From positions 1-20,017 of the forward strand of contig JAEOTL010000213.1 in the NCBI GenBank assembly GCA_016839845.1: a DNA stretch of 20,017 bases, in the 5' to 3' direction. The stretch comes from Promethearchaeota archaeon. GTDB lineage: Archaea; Asgardarchaeota; Lokiarchaeia; Sigynarchaeales; SOKP01. The notes below the pieces were generated by a model that had not been told where the DNA came from, did no database searches, and saw only the letters and a list, made by a program, of their open reading frames with translations. Both the position numbers and the translations under genes were made by a program. Within the stretch, counting starts at the first letter, position 1. Every line of letters starts with the position of its first letter. Positions 17,289 through 20,017 of this stretch are shown piece by piece.

Positions 17289-17747
17289 ATGGCTCGGATG
17301 CATTCAAGAAAACACGGAAAATCAGGGAGTACACGCCCAGCAAGACTAGAAAAACCAGTATGGGTTGAACTCTCCTCTGATGAGGTTGAGAGCGAGGTTG
17401 TCAAGTTAGCAAGAAGAGGACATTCTAAATCTATGATCGGGACTATCATGAGAGATTCCCGAGGGATACCTCTAGTTAAAATAGTCACGGGAAAGAAAGT
17501 TAGTCAAATTCTCGAATCAAATGAAATAAAAGAACCACTTCCCGAGGAACTTGCAAACTTAGTGCGGAAAGCCTTAAGTATAAGAAAGCATCTTGAAACA
17601 AATCATAAAGATCTTGAAGCAAAGAAAGGCTTAAATAGAACAGAATCCAAAATTTATCGATTAATTAAATACTACAAAAAGAAAAAGGTACTAGAATCTG
17701 ATTTTAGATATGATCCTGAAAAGATCAGAACCTTAGTGGCGAGATAG
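17289..17747 (+). CDS. rps15: Small-subunit ribosomal protein uS15 (archaeal S15p/S13e)
   Basis: This 30S subunit protein binds 16S rRNA. The 152-residue length and the N-terminal half (MARMHSRKHGKSGSTRP, then WVELSSDEVE and a small helical region ending at about 85) are typical of archaeal and eukaryotic S15/S13e, whereas bacterial S15 is about 89 residues. The core S15 fold follows, with HLETNHKDLEAKKGLNRTES at about 101-120 and the final basic helix. The start at 17289 is preferred over an in-frame ATG at 17193. The latter would add a 32-residue hydrophobic then basic leader not seen in the family and overlapping the predicted promoter. The eS1 gene follows after 11 bp, so the two are likely co-transcribed. 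Confidence 0.95.
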   Translation: MARMHSRKHGKSGSTRPARLEKPVWVELSSDEVESEVVKLARRGHSKSMIGTIMRDSRGIPLVKIVTGKKVSQILESNEIKEPLPEELANLVRKALSIRKHLETNHKDLEAKKGLNRTESKIYRLIKYYKKKKVLESDFRYDPEKIRTLVAR

Positions 17748-17758
17748 GGGTAATTAAT

Positions 17759-18562
17759 ATGAGTTCAAAAGCGAGAAAAAAGAAAATTAAAACAAAAAAA
17801 GTTTCATTTAAAGATAAGCAATGGTATACGATTATAACCCCTAAAATCTTTAATTTCAAGCCAATTGGAGAAATTATTGGATTGGAAGAAAGTATTATCG
17901 GTAGAACTATGGAAACTTTGTTATTTGACTTTACAAATAAATACTCTGATATCAGCCTGAAATTAAAATTTCGGGTTATGGATGTTAATAATGAAGCACG
18001 AAAAGGAAACTCCATATTTGTTGGGCATCAATATACCAGTGATTATGTCCGATCTTTAATAGGTAGAGGTAGTTCAAAGATACAAATCATTTTAAACAGC
18101 ACTACTAAAGATGGATATATTTTTCGCTTAACTACTATTTGTACAACATTAAAGAAAGCAAGAAGTTCTCAGATTATTTTAATTCGTAGAATTATGAGAG
18201 AAATAATTCAGGAGTTTGCTAAATCACTCAATCATGAAAAATTTATTGCAGGTGTAATTTATGGTGAGTTTCAGAATCAAATTCAGAGAGTTGCCAAAAC
18301 GATATATCCTCTTTCAAATTGCGTGGTTATTAAAAGTAAATTGATATCCATTCCAGAGGGAGGAGAGGATAAGGAAATACCTGATGATCAGTTTGAAATA
18401 GTCGAAGTTGATGTGAAACGATCTCGTAAATCAGAGATCAGACGTTCAGAAAGAATAAACGTGAAAAAACTATCCCAGCCAAAAAGAGCCCCAGCAAGAG
18501 AAAAAGCCCCAGCAGATTTACCAGAAAAAGTCGAAGAGAGCGAAAAAAGCGAAACTGATTAA
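17759..18562 (+). CDS. rps3ae: Small-subunit ribosomal protein eS1 (archaeal S3Ae)
   Basis: This 30S protein is specific to archaea and eukaryotes and lies near the mRNA exit/platform region. The whole S3Ae family body is present (about residues 10-200): the basic start, KQWYTIITPKIF, GRTMETLLFD, the strand-rich centre, and the terminal segment with KTIYPLSNCVVIKSKLI. At 267 residues it is longer than the usual 200-225. The extra length is a hydrophilic tail from about 197, rich in Lys, Arg and Glu with Ala-Pro pairs (RAPAREKAPADLPE), probably disordered. GGGGT at 17747-17751, overlapping the end of uS15, gives a good ribosome-binding site. In many archaea a DHH-family nuclease gene lies between uS15 and eS1; it is absent here. 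Confidence 0.95.
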   Translation: MSSKARKKKIKTKKVSFKDKQWYTIITPKIFNFKPIGEIIGLEESIIGRTMETLLFDFTNKYSDISLKLKFRVMDVNNEARKGNSIFVGHQYTSDYVRSLIGRGSSKIQIILNSTTKDGYIFRLTTICTTLKKARSSQIILIRRIMREIIQEFAKSLNHEKFIAGVIYGEFQNQIQRVAKTIYPLSNCVVIKSKLISIPEGGEDKEIPDDQFEIVEVDVKRSRKSEIRRSERINVKKLSQPKRAPAREKAPADLPEKVEESEKSETD

Positions 18563-18596
18563 ATTCTTCCTTAAATCCTTACAAATTTATGAGAGA

Positions 18597-18609
18597 TTTT
18601 AATTTTTTT
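18597..18609 (+). terminator. T-rich tract, probable terminator of the uS15-eS1 unit
   Basis: TTTTAATTTTTTT lies 35 nt after the eS1 stop codon. Oligo-T tracts of this kind are the usual archaeal termination signal. No stable hairpin is visible. Confidence 0.45.
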
Positions 18610-18634
18610 CCAGCATAAACTAAATTAAGAATCC

Positions 18635-18661
18635 CATTATATCTAGGTATTAAGTCTTAAT
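18635..18661 (+). promoter_or_regulatory. Candidate TATA box with an overlapping-region inverted repeat before the acyl-CoA dehydrogenase
   Basis: CATTATATCTAG (18635-18646) could be a TATA box. Just downstream, ATTAAG-T-CTTAAT (18649-18661) is a perfect 6-bp inverted repeat with a one-base spacer. It sits between the TATA box and the expected start near 18665, a common place for a repressor site. The sequence is AT-only apart from two bases, so chance is possible. Confidence 0.25.
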
Positions 18662-18697
18662 CATATTCATCAGGTTAAAATTTAGAAGGGGAAAAAA

Positions 18698-20017
18698 ATG
18701 TCAAATACAGAAGGAAATCGTAATAATCCCTATACTTTTGATGATTTTCTATTTATTAGAGATCATTTTAATTTTTACGTTGACGATCTGTTTTTTCAAG
18801 CTCTTATAGAAAAGTACACTGGGGATGAGTTTGAAAAGATAGATCGTGATTTAAGGGCACTCTCGGAGTATGTTTCTTTTAGGTTTAAAGCTCTCGCTGA
18901 TAAAGCAAATGAGCTTGAAAACCGTATTAAGGTTACAAAAGTTAAACATTATGATGCTCACAATCATAGAATTGATAGAATTGAACGTTGCTTGGAAACA
19001 GAAACGTTAGAACGGGAGATTTTTAGCCTTGGTCTTTACGATCCTACTCGAAATAGTGCTTGGAGTAGATTTGCAAAAATGTTTTTATTATATGAAATGG
19101 GGGAATCAGGGGTAATGTGTCCTGTTGCATGTACACACGGGATGGTATGGTTAATGCAAAAATATGAAGATTCCCTCGTTCCTGAAGCAAAAGAAATCCT
19201 AAAATCCATAAGGGATGGTGAGAACGGACATTATAAACTTGGAGCTCAATTTGTATCTGAGATACAAGGAGGGAGTGATGTTCCCGCGAATCTCGTAGAA
19301 GCCATTTATGTTGAGGAAGAAAAGACGGATGGTTATTCTGAATGTTGGAGATTATATGGACAAAAATTTTTCTGTTCTGCAATGCAATCAGATTATGCAG
19401 TCGTTACAGCAAAACCCAAGAAAGTTCCGTCTTCAACTAAAGTCGCTGCTTTTGTAGTCCCATTATGGCTCCCTGGTAATAAAGAAAAAGAAATAAGGAA
19501 CTCATTTACAATTGACCGATTGAAGCAAAAACTAGGAACTGCAGAATTACCTACGGCTGAAATAACATTTAATGGAGCAGTGGCATATCCAGTAGGACCT
19601 CTTGAAAAAGGATTAGCAGATATTGTTGGAATTGTTCTTTCATTATCGCGATTCCATGTAGCTTTTGGTTTGGCTGCGCAAATGTTGCTTATTGCTAGAG
19701 AAGCAATATTATATTCTCAATTTAGAACTGCTTTTGGTGTTCCAATCTCATCTTACCCAATGATGATAAATCAAATTAATGATTTAAAGCACTTTGGAAG
19801 AAGAACAGCCGCAGGGGCTTTTAAAGTTTTTTCTGAATTTATCCATTTTGGGGAAGAACTAAAAAGTGGGATAAGAGAAATCGAACAAACTGAAGATGAG
19901 AGTGAAAAAAAAAGACGTTTCAGACTCCGAGAATTGATTATGCTGCAAAAGATTGTAGTAGCAGATGAGGTTCCAGGAATGATAAGAAAAGCAATCTCCT
20001 TTTATGGTGGTCATGGA
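18698..20017 (+). CDS. AidB-like acyl-CoA dehydrogenase (3' end outside window)
   Basis: This is a flavin-dependent dehydrogenase-fold protein; 440 codons are visible and the frame is open at the window end. The AidB subgroup is suggested by residues 185-195, FVSEIQGGSDV, next to the FAD/substrate site (E. coli AidB has a very similar EKQGGSDV), by GQKFFCSAMQSDYAVV at about 222-237, and by the long N-terminal region with regular acidic helices before the dehydrogenase fold. The last visible residues, FYGGHG (435-440), are the conserved loop shortly before the catalytic region, so roughly 100 residues are probably missing. E. coli AidB protects DNA during alkylation stress, but archaeal members may be ordinary acyl-CoA oxidising enzymes; the sequence does not decide. 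The start is preceded by GAAGGGG at 18685-18691, a ribosome-binding site. Confidence 0.88.
   Translation, partial: MSNTEGNRNNPYTFDDFLFIRDHFNFYVDDLFFQALIEKYTGDEFEKIDRDLRALSEYVSFRFKALADKANELENRIKVTKVKHYDAHNHRIDRIERCLETETLEREIFSLGLYDPTRNSAWSRFAKMFLLYEMGESGVMCPVACTHGMVWLMQKYEDSLVPEAKEILKSIRDGENGHYKLGAQFVSEIQGGSDVPANLVEAIYVEEEKTDGYSECWRLYGQKFFCSAMQSDYAVVTAKPKKVPSSTKVAAFVVPLWLPGNKEKEIRNSFTIDRLKQKLGTAELPTAEITFNGAVAYPVGPLEKGLADIVGIVLSLSRFHVAFGLAAQMLLIAREAILYSQFRTAFGVPISSYPMMINQINDLKHFGRRTAAGAFKVFSEFIHFGEELKSGIREIEQTEDESEKKRRFRLRELIMLQKIVVADEVPGMIRKAISFYGGHG

Noticed and set aside
19044..19382. 112-residue minus-strand ORF inside the acyl-CoA dehydrogenase
   Set aside because: The plus strand carries a well-supported AidB-like dehydrogenase here; the opposite frame shows no family features.

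Overview
The window is AT-rich, archaeal, and almost entirely coding. Archaeal-type ribosomal proteins uS15 (long form) and eS1 sit next to an ITPase, promoters look TATA-like, and starts include GTG and TTG. Large surface proteins rich in N-glycosylation sequons, and a dsRNA-binding/RNase III-like C-terminus at the left edge, suggest an Asgard (Lokiarchaeota-like) archaeon. This placement is an inference; there is no rRNA or other decisive marker in the window.

Left edge (1-341): the C-terminal end of a protein with a double-stranded-RNA-binding domain, probably RNase III-like, entering from upstream. A 199-bp gap follows, holding a small hairpin and a possible promoter.

Main block (541-16535): five same-strand genes with gaps of 47, about -1, 13 and 30 bp, which look like one operon of about 16 kb. 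In order they are: a MacB/LolD/FtsE-type ABC ATPase with extra N- and C-terminal segments; a 1008-residue, 10-TM FtsX-like permease; a roughly 1295-residue secreted, membrane-anchored ectodomain protein with DUF11-like beta-sandwich modules; a 1610-residue membrane-anchored subtilisin-family protease whose cytosolic tail carries two zinc ribbons; and a second 992-residue, 10-TM FtsX-like permease. There is one ATPase for two permeases, so the simplest model is a heterodimeric type VII (mechanotransmission) ABC complex working with a surface protease and a surface adhesin/adaptor-like protein. By analogy with bacterial FtsEX, which drives external cell-wall hydrolases, this may be an ATP-controlled surface proteolysis machine. 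That function is inference; the gene contents and order are seen directly.

Right part (16532-18562): an XTP/dITP pyrophosphatase on the minus strand meets the permease tail to tail with a 4-bp overlap. It is divergent from uS15 and eS1, which form a two-gene unit. This is the familiar archaeal housekeeping neighbourhood, but without the DHH-family nuclease gene often found between uS15 and eS1.

Right edge (18698-20017): the first 440 codons of an AidB-like acyl-CoA dehydrogenase, cut by the window end. A small inverted repeat in its upstream region could be an operator.
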